Shown: in pieces, positions 22,560 through 34,136 of the stretch
Numbering within the stretch: the first letter of the stretch is position 1
Layout: the number at the start of each line of letters is the position of its first letter
NCBI RefSeq assembly: GCF_020520425.1
Contig: NC_079487.1
Span: 129,168,385 to 129,232,384, forward strand
Reading direction: 5' to 3'
Length of the DNA stretch: 64,000 nt
DNA from: Spinacia oleracea
Taxonomy: Eukaryota > Streptophyta > Magnoliopsida > Caryophyllales > Amaranthaceae
Notes under the pieces: generated by a model
What the model was told of the DNA's origin: nothing
Database searches by the model: none
The model's input: only the letters and a program-made list of their open reading frames with translations
Translations under genes and position numbers: made by a program

Positions 22560-25500
22560 TCAATACACAAATTCAATATTTTTAAGTTGGCATCCCCCTT
22601 CTAGCATCATAGTCAGTAATCCATCTTCTTGACTGTATGTAAATTCTTCTTTCTTCGTATTGTCAACGGTACAATACCTTGGTTTTGTGCTCGAATACGC
22701 TCCAAATCGGCCACAACCATGCACTTTGATTTTAGCAATGCATCCATCTGGGCCTATAGCTGAACTCAGAGCATCCACAGCTCCGCCAGAATTATACATG
22801 TCAAGTAATCCGATAGGAGCAAATTCAACAGCTTCATCACATACCTAATCATATCAAACAATTAGAAGTTGCCACACTTGGAAACAAGAAATGAAAATAG
22901 ATGATGGAAACTTTCTTAGGAGTTGAGGTATATATGCTGTTAACCAACCATTATAGGACAGATTGTATACAATTCACATGTAAGAATACCCAAGGATACT
23001 TCCATTTTTCCATTATTCGGAACTTTGGTAAGGGTTCCTGCAATGTATTTAGTGATTGATTAGTTAATGAGAAATTAATGAAATATATTAAGAGTAAAAG
23101 GCTCATTAACCTAGACTGCTAGATTTTACTGCAGAAGTTTACCAGAATTGAAAGCATAAACTGCACAATGTCCATGCCAATTATCACCGGCAACCTCTTC
23201 AAGGAATTCGACATCATTGGGACTGACTTGGCCTGAAATAACTTCAGGAACTATAGTATCAACAGAACTGTCTTTCAATGGCCAATTCCCTGCTCCTTGG
23301 CAGTTAAACACACCGATAATGCCAGATAACTTGTTCAAGTTCCAGATCTTCATTAAACTATCAAGCACCCAGAAATAATATGGAGGAATTAAAACAGACT
23401 TCAAGTTATTCATGCAAATTTGGGTTAGTTTTTAAGAGAGAATGTTCTACCTTTTTCCATCCATTACAGGATCTTTGAATAAGCAGTCTCGAGTAGGCCG
23501 ACCAGCATATCTGGCTCTCAGGATTGAACCATCAGGTAACACAAGCTTGTTAAGAACTTTGAAATCATGATTTCCTGGCTTATCACTGCAGTTCAGCAAT
23601 AGCTTAATCATTTTTCTTTCGTTGCACGATAGTTGAGAGCCATAGAAAAAGAAAAGAAAAATCAACGAGTAATTGATAAGAGTTTCACCTAACATATACT
23701 GCACAGCCACCTATTGCTCGGGAAGCAGCATGAAAGTCTGCAGTATCATGTTTGCTCTATAAAGTTTTCAACAACAAAAATGGAGAAAAAATTCAGCTGA
23801 GCAGATAATGAACTTCACCAAGGTAATATGACTACTAAGCCCAGACAAGTTTGGTTACTTTTTCTTCAAAGTGTGACACCATTGTCAGAGGTTGCTGAAC
23901 GGCTAGAGGACATAAAACCCATGACAATAACTACTTAACTGTAATCTAGGATGCAAAAAAGAGGACTTTTCACGTAATAACTCAACAACACCATACTTTA
24001 AAGGAGTACTTACATGGAACATGTCCCAATCAGGAACCACTATTTCTCCTAGAAGGAGACTGTTAAAAGATACAGATGCAATATGCAGTGTCTGAAGTGT
24101 AGGCTCGTGAGGCATGAAATCCTCTGATGCTCTAGCAACTGCACTCTTCTTTGAACTGTCCAGCAAAAATCCAATCAGAAGCTACTTTAAACAGATCAAA
24201 CAAACCAAGGCTATCTTCGACAAAATAAAATCCTGCAAACCTGAATATGGAATCCGAATTGTGACTCATGCAAGAAATGAGATTATTGTTCTTGAAGTTT
24301 TTTGCAACAGACTCCTCGAGTGCTTTCTGGTGAAGTCCAGTCAAATGAACTCGACCACCATAACCAGAACCAATTGTTTCAACTACATTCTGAATATCCA
24401 CTTTGACACCATCCACATCAATGCTGGCAAGATAACTATGGTAGTCGTTGTAGAAATCATTTATTTTATCTGGATCAATAGCTCCAATTCCATATCTCTC
24501 AATGCTGTCCATTGCAACATCTCTAAGATTTCCTACATTACCTGGTGACTGAACAGGATATACAACCTTAGGATTGTATTTCTTCAGTGATTCAGATGAT
24601 GGAAGGAGCCCTCCCCAGTATCCAACAAGAGCATGCCACATGTAAACATATCTATATTATCCAAACACATCTCCCTTAGCCTTGCTGTATTTTACAATCT
24701 AAAAGACAAAAGTAATCACGGAAACATATGCAAAGGGCATTACTTCAAACCATATTTCTCTTTGATAAATTTGATGAACTCGGGCAGGGTGGTATAGTCA
24801 TCTGAGCTAAGACTTTGAAATTTCTCGTTTTCCTTAATACTCCTTAATCGTATAGCAAATCTATCAAATACGAAAACAGAAAGATGTTAGTATGTTTAAA
24901 GGAGTACACTCAAAATCCTTAGTATAAAAACAACTTACTGTGTCCCTTCAATGTGCTCTTCACCTTCTTTCCGGAATTCATTATAAGTGTCCTGCCATCC
25001 ATCATCAATAATCAAGAACCTCGGCACACAACCTCCTTGTGCAAAACTGTAGTGCAGAAAGAATATCAAGTCGTGTTAGATGAAATGCACAATGCAGCAG
25101 TCGACACCAAGGAGGATAGACTGATAAAGATGGGGTGACAACCTGTTAACAACTGCTGAATATATCCCCTAATGTAGATAGTTACTAATCAATTGCAAAG
25201 GCCCTTTGTAACTGTCACAAAACAACAAAGTTCTTCTGACATTTGTGACTTGAATACCTTTCAAGACCGGCTCTGATTCCTTCTGGATTGACATCTTGAT
25301 AGAAAGCATCCCAGGTGCACCATCCAAACCAGTCTAAATGTGCAGGCATCTGCTAGTAATCAAACACTATACCTATCAAAAACGTGTCCCATTTTGCAGA
25401 AAATAATCAGACAGATATACAGAACTCATGGCCTTCTGCTTTACCTTCTTATTTTCTATGTGACTGAATGTCCCTTTATGTTCAGCCAGTATCCTACACC

Positions 25501-26910
25501 AAGACAGAGAAAACACTTAGTAATTAGTATCCTCTTCCTCAAAAGTCATAAAAGTTTCCTAGCTACTTCTACGTTATGATATGTAAACTGTCAAAACCAA
25601 GCATACTTGATCGAATTCTTCATTAGCTCATACGGGTTCTCCCCCGAGTTTATAAACACTGATTCTGACACATGGGTGGTCTGAACATCAGGATCTCCTG
25701 AATCAAAATGCAGAACCAAGAAAACAATCAGAATAAGACAACAAACACATTATCACCATACAAAGACTTGAATCCCTTCTCGAGTTTGAACACATCAACT
25801 GACCACTTTCAACACAAAATTGTAGCTCATTTGTTGCAGTCCCCTGCAAGCTTGCTCGAAAAGCTCCCTCCAAAACAGGCAACACCAAAATGTAGAAGGT
25901 ACCATCAGTAGTTGGCTCAGTAACCTCATCTAGGAGTCCAAATTCTTTTTTAGCTTCCAACAGCAACATTTGTGTTTCAACTTGTACTTCACTTCCAGAA
26001 TTCCCAACTCTAGGTATCATCCACCATATCTTAAATCTAAAAAGTGATAGAAAATTGTATCCCCTGCAACACCCATTCATACTTTCATATCATTACCAAT
26101 TTATAAAAAAATTACTAGTTCGCCTAAGGTTGGATACATCTAAACCTCCTCGAGTCCTCTCAGTTCGATATATTTTAGATCGTTTGGTTTGTAATGGAGG
26201 GTAAAACTATTTTCCATAGGAGTAAAATTACTCTGCAATGATGAAAAACCATTTTCCCATGGAGGAAAAACTATTTTCCTTCCTTTTCTATATCTCTCTT
26301 GTACAATCCTCTCATTGTCCGCTTACTTTCCTTTTCGTTTCCCTTTCCTTTAATTTTTTTCTTATGTGAAACCAAACAACGGAAAACTAATTTTAAAATT
26401 GGAGAACCCATTTTAAATTATTTTCCATTAAAATTATTTTAAATTAAAAATATTTAATATTTTATTCCAAACCTAACAGAGTTTAAAATCTTAAATAGCA
26501 AACGTACCAGACATCAACAATCTATATTTGGCTACACATTTCATTTAATGTATCCCCGCAAAAAAGCAAATTTTAAAAAAATTACACTAATTCGTCACTA
26601 TTAAATTCGAGCTTAGGGATTATTAGATTCGGACAAAATAAAATATTTTGACAAGCGAATCTAATTTATTTTTCTACTCCGTATTAAGCAAGCAAACAAA
26701 AGGAGGAAAGAAATGAACTAACTCAAGGACGCCAAGGGAGAAGACATGGCGGGAGCTGGAAGTGGGTGAGGTGGCACCGATAAAAGCGGAGCCAAACGGC
26801 GCCGGAGAAACGACAACATTTAGGGGAACTTGGGTGAAAACAACCTTGCCGTTGACCAACAAACACCCATCTTGGCTAATGCTGGTGGTTGACATGGTTG
26901 TGATTGTCAT
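22560..26910 (-). CDS. SIP: Raffinose synthase / seed imbibition protein family (GH36)
   Basis: Fourteen exons join in frame to 749 residues: 26910-26723, 26063-25804, 25697-25607, 25493-25445, 25349-25258, 25046-24939, 24860-24744, 24651-24241, 24155-24014, 23756-23689, 23585-23451, 23357-23143, 23037-22949 and 22844-22560. Family blocks occur in order: [51 protein letters not shown] (the Asp is the expected nucleophile), RASEDFMP (acid/base region), [24 protein letters not shown] and [10 protein letters not shown]. Members are raffinose synthases (galactinol to sucrose) or alkaline alpha-galactosidases of the cytosol; this N-terminus and length resemble the SIP branch, so raffinose hydrolysis is as likely as synthesis. 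The acid/base motif reads SEDF where relatives usually have SDDF. Intron 1 holds a MITE-like repeat. Confidence 0.92.
26181..26382. mobile_element. Harbinger-like MITE in SIP intron 1
   Basis: CGTTTGGTTT at the left and the inverse AAACCAAACAACG at the right enclose about 200 bp of GGAAAA/TTTTCC-rich DNA. Short ends of this kind are typical of Tourist MITEs, but no clean TAA duplication was found. Confidence 0.45.
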
Positions 26911-27380
26911 TTCTCTTGGATTTCTCTCTCCAACTACAACGCGTTAAATATGAATCTTCTTCTTAGAAATAATAGAATATAATAATAAAATTACCAGATC
27001 TAAAATCAATTAAAAAATTAAAAAATAATCAGAGTATACTATTGATATTTCTTCTTGAAGGAAGTTTGACTGACCTTTGCAGGTAATGGAGTTGGGACAT
27101 GAAACGAGACGAGAAGATCGAAGGTTCCAGAGGTGACGTGGAATGTTGAACGCCCAAATTCCAGGATGTTCGAATGAATCATTGCTCAGCTGTCGATGAC
27201 GTGGATAATTGAACAACTTCGTGAGTTTGAGCCCTTCCCTAATAAGTAGCATTTGACCGGTGTTAGGACTTAGGAATATATGATCTCCCCCTTTTCTGCA
27301 ATTATCAATAACTTATCATGAATCAATTTCAGCCGTGGTGTTACTCCGTCTGTCCATTCTTGTTTGCGTCGAAAACATTA
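26911..27380. other. SIP leader/promoter region
   Basis: Region 5' of the SIP start codon on the minus strand. No separate gene. An unmatched Stowaway-like end (ACTCCGTCTGTCC) lies near 27344. Confidence 0.4.
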
Positions 27381-27639
27381 TTCACTCTGTCCCTTAATAC
27401 TCGTACCGTTTTGACTTTTTACACTATTTACCTAATTCACTTTGAGCCTATTTAATTTCTAGTATATGATAACAAATGCTAGTATATAATATATTATTGG
27501 CTTCATAATAATATATATTTTCAAAATATTAATACTTTATAAGTTTTTATAATATGTAGTTAAAGATATTGGTAGTCAAATTTATACATTGATAAACGTG
27601 TCCAGTCAAAACGGTGCGAGTATTAAGGGACGGAGGGAG
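27381..27639. mobile_element. Stowaway MITE (family S2-like)
   Basis: Right end GAGTATTAAGGGACGGAGGGAG matches the inverse of the more diverged left end (CACTCTGTCCCTTAATACTC) and both continue into an ACCGTTTTGAC block. TA flanks both ends; about 259 bp. Confidence 0.8.
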
Positions 27640-28960
27640 TATATCTTTGGGGTAAATGAAATATTTTTCCAGTTGCTCTCTCTTCTTATAGGTCCACTTT
27701 ATAAACTCATACGGAGTATATATATTTTATATCAAATTTTTAATAAAGTGAATTTTAATTATGGACAATTAAAGCACCAATTCTTAAATGGACTTGATCC
27801 ACACTTTATTTATCGTGGACCATGCCTTAAAATAAATGCACCAACTTGTTCCTAATATATTTTGGCATTTTATTAGGATTATTATGAAAAAAAAATATCA
27901 ACTTAGTGTCGTTGATACATGTTGTGCTTGAATAATGTGATTTTAGCCACAATTCGCTTTTAAAAACATAGGGTTACTATGCTTCAAAAAATGGTTACTA
28001 TATCTAAGAATGTTGGTATTTAATTTATTATAGTAACTATATGAACAATAAATGTCACTATGAGTGTAAAAATGTGCTAGAAAAAAATATTGATTTTGGG
28101 TCCACACTAATATTATTCTGGACCAGATCCACGCAAGAATAATCCCAATTAAAGAGAGATGGGGAGATTATTAAATTAGACACCCATTTTTTATGGCCTG
28201 TTTCATTTGAATTTTTTTTGGTAATATATCAAAATGCCTCCTTGAATCGTTAATATCTCCAATTACACACTAAAAAAGGTAACTAGTTGATATTTTAAAG
28301 TATACATGTTAAAACTAATCTAACTAGATTGTATTATTTCTTATTCAATTCATATATCTAGATTGATGAAATTTGTGGGGAAGTTTGTCAAGTGCAACCA
28401 TTTAAGGCACTCGGTTTGCAAATTTAGCAGCATTAATATCATACAAAATCACAAAATTAACCAATTTCAATCATTAATTATCTCACAAAATCACGAAATT
28501 AACAAGTATCCAAACTCAAATCTAAAGACGAACAAAATAAACCCGATAAAACCCCCCAAAAAATGGACCAGTCGACAAACAATACTACATATTACTCATT
28601 ATTCTTATAATTTACTTTTGATTTATTTTATTAGTTTGAATAGTCAACCCCGAGTTAAAGGTGAGTTAAACTACCATAAATCTAACCTCAGGTCCTAATT
28701 ATTGACCAAAAAAGTAAGGTTCCAATTAGTGATTTTTTGTAAAACTTAGACCGCAATAATGGGAATAACTCACATTTTTTAGGCTGGTATTTGCAAAAAT
28801 TATAAATTTAAATAGCTGAAATTTGCATAATGGATATTTTAAATGTCTGCAATTGGCAAATTTTCCAATTTGTGGTAAAAAAAATTAAAGTCTGACCCAA
28901 TAAAGTACAATGGACATTTTTTTAGAGACGAAGGAAGTACAAAGTATATTGTAATATTGT
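27640..28960. other. Intergenic spacer, no gene
   Basis: AT-rich with several GTTACTAT words around 27980-28060. Frames at 27589-27855 and 28363-28698 are not protein-like. No element ends were recognised. Confidence 0.45.
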
Positions 28961-28968
28961 ATTCGAAT

Positions 28969-29900
28969 TAGAACTGTCAAAATAGGTCATTGGGTTGGGT
29001 CCGGGTCGGGTCATCTCGGGTCTTGGGTCATGATCAGGTCGGGTTGTGTAGGGTCACTTTATCACTCAGGTGCAGGTCGGGTTCGGTCATGTTGGTTTTC
29101 GGTCGGGTCATGTCATGGTTTTTTTTCCATTTCGGGTACAAGTCAGGTTTGGGTCGAGTCAAGTTCGGTTCGGGTTCAATTTTGGGTTTGTGTCTTATAT
29201 AGTCGGGTTTGAATCGGTTAATCTCGGGTTTGGGGTTAAGTATGTTCGGATCAGATACCTTTTTGGGTCGGTTGAAATTCAGGTCGGATTCACTCTCGCA
29301 CATAGGTTAAGATCGAGTCAATATCTGATTTAGTCATCATAAAACATTCAAGCGTAAAATATTTACTCCACAGGTCAAGTCATAACAGGTTATGTGGTAA
29401 AAATCGAGTTAAGGTCATTGTCGGGTATCGAATCGGGTTTGGATCATTATTCAATCGGGTCAGTTCGGTTATCAGTTACTACCTCCGTTTCAAAAAGATC
29501 TTTACAGTTACTATTTGCACGGACTCCAATGCAATATTTAACTACTAATATATCCAATTTCGTTTGTGAAAAAATTATAAAAATTTGATATTCTGAAAAT
29601 ACATCCCGAGACCAATCTAACAAGATTTTACATGTAACCTTTTGATGTATATAATGGTGAGAATTTACGGTCAAAGTTTTTATACTTTGGACACATTTTC
29701 CAAAGCGTAAAGAATTTTCTGAAACGGAGGTAGTATCTTTCGGCTGGGTTCGGGTTTGGGTCATACAACGGGTCGGGTTAGAATCAGTTATCGGGTTTCG
29801 GGATACCTGTTTTACAAAAATTTCGGGTTATTATCGGTTACGAGTTTGGTCGGTTCAGGTCAGGTTTAATTTCAGGTCGGGTCAGTTTTTAACTGCTCTA
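28969..29900. mobile_element. Non-autonomous hAT-like element made of GGGTCGGGT arrays
   Basis: Left end TAGAACTGTCAAAA, right end the inverse of TAGAGCAGTTAAAA, and the identical 8 bp ATTCGAAT on both sides (28961-28968 and 29901-29908). The interior is a degenerate GGGTC/CGGGT/TCGGTT minisatellite, all in one orientation. A Stowaway MITE (29479-29733) has inserted in it. Several frames run through the array on both strands only because it lacks stop codons. Confidence 0.88.
29479..29733. mobile_element. Stowaway MITE (family S1) nested in the hAT-like element
   Basis: CTACCTCCGTTTCAAAAAGA at the left and the inverse ending GAAACGGAGGTAG at the right, with TA duplication. It shares its interior with 1477-1732 in inverse orientation. 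Its site within the GGGTC array shows it arrived after the array. Confidence 0.9.
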
Positions 29901-29908
29901 ATTCGAAT

Positions 29909-30447
29909 AGATAATGTGTGGAATATATCTAAGATTGTTTTCTATTACGCCCAATCATGTCATTTGATTATGGTAGTTAGTTTATTATAATATATATTAT
30001 ACACCTTTCGGGTTGTTAGATCTTTAAACTCTTCAAGTATTAATTAGATATTAGTTTTCCATAAAAAAAAATAGCCATTAAAAAAAGATAGATTTAGATA
30101 AGATATACCTTTTCCATAATTTTTCAACTTACTTGAGCCAGTTAATTTGCACTTAAACACTACTCCTCAAACAATTGTTCATCGTGACTTAAAATAAAAT
30201 AAAAATAAAATAAAATAAGGGGGGTAAGAGACTAATATATGCATCAATAAGCGTGAGCAAGAATTTGAGCTTAGATTTTGGGTACCACCCCTGAACACTT
30301 AGCAATCCACTAGTAGATTAGTAGACAAACTAGACAACACTAGCCCTATTTTATCTAAGCTCTAAAGTCCTAATTAAACTCTAAAGTCCTAAACCAACTA
30401 TGAGTCTATGAGTATGTAATTTATTAATTATTAGGACTAGGAATCTT
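29909..30447. other. Upstream region of the C2-like gene
   Basis: AT-rich promoter region with (AAAATA)n near 30190-30215. No gene. Confidence 0.4.
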
Positions 30448-30455
30448 TATATATA
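30448..30455 (+). promoter_or_regulatory. TATA box of the C2-like gene
   Basis: TATATATA about 120 bp before the ATG, with normal room for a leader of about 90 nt. Confidence 0.5.
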
Positions 30456-30571
30456 TCAACGATTGTACTTAAGTTTTTATTTATTTATTTATTTAAGTTT
30501 GTGATCATAGTAGAAAAAAACATTATTTTCGTTATTGATATACATGCAGTTTCCTTTTCGTTGCACAAACA

Positions 30572-31108
30572 ATGGCTCTCGTACCCGTCAAGAAAAACCC
30601 GATGACCCTTTTCAGCGATCTATTATCCCGGCTGATACCGCCGCCTAAAATCCGGTGGTTGGAGGAGCTAAGAATCCAAATCCTCTTCGCTGAGAATTTC
30701 ATGACGACCGAAGAGAAGAAGTCAAGAACAAATATGATGAACAAGAAACCAACGGAGCTACCGCGATTTTACGTAAGAACCATGATACGAGGACAGAATT
30801 TGCGTATGAGCCAAAGGACAAACAAAATCCAAGTGATTAGGGCTGATGATGGGTCGTATTGCGTTAAGTGGAATTATCCAATGACGTTTAAGATTTGTAT
30901 TCAAAGTCTTTTTCAAAACCCTACACTCCAGTTTCGTGTCTTCCAAGTTAAAAGGAATATGCCGGACCAGGAAATCGGAGTGGCTAGTGTGCCGTTGTAT
31001 GAATTATACAGTCTTAAGGCACCTCAGTCGTCTCAAATGCGCCTTAAAATTATGGTGGACGGAAAATTGAACAAGGGTGTTCTTTGTGTTACCAAGGTGA
31101 TCAATTAA
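30572..31108 (+). CDS. Uncharacterised small protein with a C2-like (SRC2-type) domain
   Basis: One exon, 178 residues. Residues 1-65 are basic and show no known domain. From about residue 66 the pattern RFYVRTMIRGQ, then KWNYPMTFKI, then LQFRVFQV, then DQEIGVASVPLYEL follows the beta-strand order of plant SRC2-like C2 domains (strand, WNxPMxF, strand, then GxxxVPLxEL). The calcium-binding Asp residues of classical C2 domains are not evident, so binding to calcium or lipid is unproven. There is no signal peptide or membrane segment. A TATA box upstream and normal codon use support a real gene. The full-length family was not recognised; function unknown. Confidence 0.72.
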   Translation: MALVPVKKNPMTLFSDLLSRLIPPPKIRWLEELRIQILFAENFMTTEEKKSRTNMMNKKPTELPRFYVRTMIRGQNLRMSQRTNKIQVIRADDGSYCVKWNYPMTFKICIQSLFQNPTLQFRVFQVKRNMPDQEIGVASVPLYELYSLKAPQSSQMRLKIMVDGKLNKGVLCVTKVIN

Positions 31109-31576
31109 TGAATTACTCCACAAAGGATTTTAAAGTTTGTGATTTGATCCAATTAATATTTTTTTGGGTCGATTTTGAGTTATTTGTGATTATTCAAGTG
31201 TTAATATTGCGCAAGTTATGTTTTCTTTTTTTACGTAAAAAAAAATTGATAGGGTATAACCTAGATCCATTCATTCTTCTAGGTCTCCTTTATCTTCCGA
31301 TTTTCTAGGTGTCCTTAATTTCTAGTCTTTGATCCCACAATTAATTAATTCACAATATTATACTTTATGTGAATGTTTGGAGGGGAATTTGTTTAATCAA
31401 GGGTGAAGATGTTAAGCGAACGTGTTTATGATATTGGAGGGAATTTTATGTGAAGATTCTATTATTATGTATGAACATGTATTGCTTTAATTTGTTTATG
31501 ATATTTTGATGTTATGAAACATTATATTTGTTGGCCAAATGTCTCATTTTTAGTACAAATTTTTAATTCAAGGTAA
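31109..31576. other. 3' flank of the C2-like gene
   Basis: Probable 3' UTR and spacer, no gene. Confidence 0.4.
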
Positions 31577-31585
31577 TTTCGGAAA

Positions 31586-32551
31586 CACAAATTCTTATTT
31601 ACAATGGGTGTACAATAAATATTGTTCACCGGAGTAAAAGTTAGCTCAAAATGCTATGATCAGCTCTCAGCACAGTGTGAGCTCATAATACAATATAGGA
31701 ATCAGTTGATTTCCTCTAAATTCTCCCAAATTGATTTGAGTTTCTACATGGTATCAGAGCAATAATCTCTGATTTGAGATTGAGGTTTGCTCATTCTGAG
31801 ATAAATTCGATATGTTTTTTCAAATCAAAGCTGAGAGTATCTGTTTTACAGAAATTTTATTGCGAAATTTTCTTGCAATTCACAAGTGTGATTGCGAAAT
31901 TTCTTGCGATAGTTGAGATCTTCTTCGACGATTGTTCAAAATTCTTTGTTTGTTCGAGTGATTTGATCATCAGAGATGGCATTTCAAGATTCTGAAAGCA
32001 ATAATTCACATAACAACAACAACAATGGAGGTAACACTGATAATTGTGATCCGTTTTTCATTGCTAATTCAGATAATCCTACTTCTTCCTTAGTTGCTGC
32101 TGTGTTTACTGGTACAAATTTTATGAGATGGAGTAGAAATGTTAAACGTGCTTTGGTAGCTAAGAACAAAGAAGGATTTGTCAGTGGTGAGATAACAAAA
32201 CCTGCTGTAAATCATAAAGATTACATGAAATGGAAACGTGCTGATTTCATGGTGGTTAGCTGGATTTTAAGTTCCATGAATCATGAACTAGCAGATGATT
32301 TTGGTTAAGTTAAGCATATATATGTAAAAGTTATCTATTTTTCAGTGATAACTTTTTCATTTTAGTAAAACTTATTTCTTCAAACTAACTAATAATGTAT
32401 AAAATTAATCATTTAACCCTTTAAAATATTTATCTATCAAATTTTTTTTACTAATATAAAAGTTCTAGGTTAAAGTTACAAAAAAAGGGGGTTAAAGTTA
32501 TCTAGGTGTAGAATAAATTTATTGTACACCTTGTGCACACAAGACCTTTTA
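31586..32551 (+). mobile_element. Mutator-type MITE, copy B, split by a copia fragment
   Basis: Starts CACAAATTC and ends AAGACCTTTTA. Flanking 9 bp are TTTCGGAAA (31577-31585) and TTTCTGAAA (32552-32560), a duplication with one difference. The MITE sequence breaks off after AAAATGCT (31655) and resumes at about 32305 with TTAAGTTAAGC, as judged from the uninterrupted copy at 55669-55985. Confidence 0.8.
31656..32304 (+). mobile_element. Ty1/copia fossil fragment (LTR tip, PBS, gag start)
   Basis: A partial Ty1/copia element lying inside a MITE. Parts seen are the end of an LTR (finishing TCTACA), a tRNA-Met primer-binding site TGGTATCAGAGC at 31749-31760, and the N-terminal gag domain starting at 31976 (Asn-rich start, then the family words FTGTNFMRWSRNVKRAL and MKWKRADFMVVSWI). 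It is clearly not whole; pol and a second LTR are not present here. It is younger than the MITE it sits in. Confidence 0.85.
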
Positions 32552-32560
32552 TTTCTGAAA

Positions 32561-33589
32561 AATCAAACTAATAAGGTATTACTTCACAAAGTGACCTAGA
32601 AAAAAGAAAAGGATACTTTTTGACAATTCATTCACAAACTAAACAAATAAAAAACAACAATAGAGGAGAGGGAAGTAGGCAGTAGCAATTGGCCGACCGC
32701 CCAAGCCAGCCCACCCCGGTGCTTTCATCGATGCTTGATCTAACATGTAAGTCATTTTGAGCCAAAAGGAAATCTAGGGACTTAGTAATGGACTTACATC
32801 AGATCGATCAACCCATTGTGAAAGCCGCTAAACGTATTACTTGTTTTAATTTATTAGTAAAACCATTAATGACAATAGCAGTCGCTCTACTATTAAAATT
32901 TTATTTAAATAAAAAAAGGGATTTATTTTGCCTTTTAACAATAGCACGGGAAAGGAGTACCATTAGCGTAGGTTGTTGGAGAAGATCATTCTCCCTTGTC
33001 GTTGAGATATTTTCTCGTTTGGGGGGAAGCTTGGTGACAAAGTTGTCCACTCCGACCAGCAGATAACATAATATGATAATAACATATAGTAATATGTTAT
33101 ACATATTGAGTGCATGAAGACACAATTTGCTATCAGAGTATCACATGTTGGCGAATGAAATAGTATCACATATTCACATGTTGCTGCATTTTGTTCCAAA
33201 AATAAAAGAGCATCTAGTATTCCTTTTGATTGGTTCTATACGGAGTATATGTCACCAATATTGTTGTAATGAGACTTTTCCTATTTTTTACACACTGTTG
33301 TGTTGTTGAGACTTTGAAAGATGATCGATGTGCCTTTCCTAGTGTTACCAAATTACCATGTCTTTGATACTCTTTCCCCGTGATCTTCCACTTAAGTATA
33401 GTCACGTGAACACCATATAGGCGATATAGAGATATATAATTCAAACACGCATGCATATACTTTTGTAGTAATGTAGCTTCACGTCTTGATAATAAGGTAT
33501 AGTACTACATTGAGGGAGTTTTTAGGAATGAAATTGCTAGCTAACACTGCAAAATACAAACTTTTATATAAGGCATTGGTGTCATATAA
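32561..33589. other. Intergenic spacer, no gene
   Basis: Short frames (32788-33066 and others) lack protein-like features. No element ends are seen. Confidence 0.4.
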
Positions 33590-33731
33590 GTTAATCACTA
33601 TAACTAATTAGTTAATAATTGAAACTAATTAGTTAAATACTGAAATCAATTAGTTAAACAATGAAACTAATTAGTTAAGCACTAGAACGTAACTAGTTAA
33701 TTAAGCAGTGGAACCAATTAGTTAACCAAAC
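33590..33731. repeat. Tandem repeat of about 20-25 bp (AACTAATTAGTTAA)
   Basis: Around seven imperfect units, each with (C/A)AATTAGTTAA followed by a variable ACTGAAAC-type spacer. Confidence 0.85.
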
Positions 33732-33770
33732 AAACTGGTCTTTCCGGAAAGGCGGTCTTACACAAAAGTT

Positions 33771-34122
33771 GCTGACAAAATTATACATCAATTAGAGATG
33801 GAGTTTGAGACGGATACAATAAACGTCTCAAACTTGAGACGGATTACTAAAACTCCGTCTCTAAATTAAAATTGAGATGAAATTGTATATGAAGTTTCAA
33901 AAATTCCTTCTCAAATTTGTAATGGATTTGCAAAAAATATGTCTCAATAATATCTAAGACGCCCTCTATAGGGACGCCCTATTTTCCGTCTCAATCCGCC
34001 TCTAAGCATCAATTTGAGACGGATTTGGACTATATAGAGACGACATTTACCGTCTCTATAAAATGATTATTTTTTTTCGAATAGGGTTAATCGGTTACCG
34101 TTGATCAACTAGTTTTGTCAGC
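33771..34122 (+). mobile_element. GAGACGG-rich MITE-like element, copy 2
   Basis: Bounded by GCTGACAAAA (33771-33780) and its exact inverse TTTTGTCAGC (34113-34122). The core 33790-34070 is the inverse-oriented relative of 10640-10955. It lies just upstream of the GH3 gene and contains one TGTCTC word at 33940-33945. No target duplication was recognised. Confidence 0.6.
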
Positions 34123-34136
34123 TTTAATTATACAAA

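Noticed and set aside
28990-29333. Several open frames on both strands in the GGGTC array
   Set aside because: They arise because the repeat unit lacks stop codons; products are repetitive and in conflict with each other. The stretch is a transposon body.
28985-29880. CRISPR-like array
   Set aside because: Units are short, degenerate and without spacers, and this is a plant nuclear genome.
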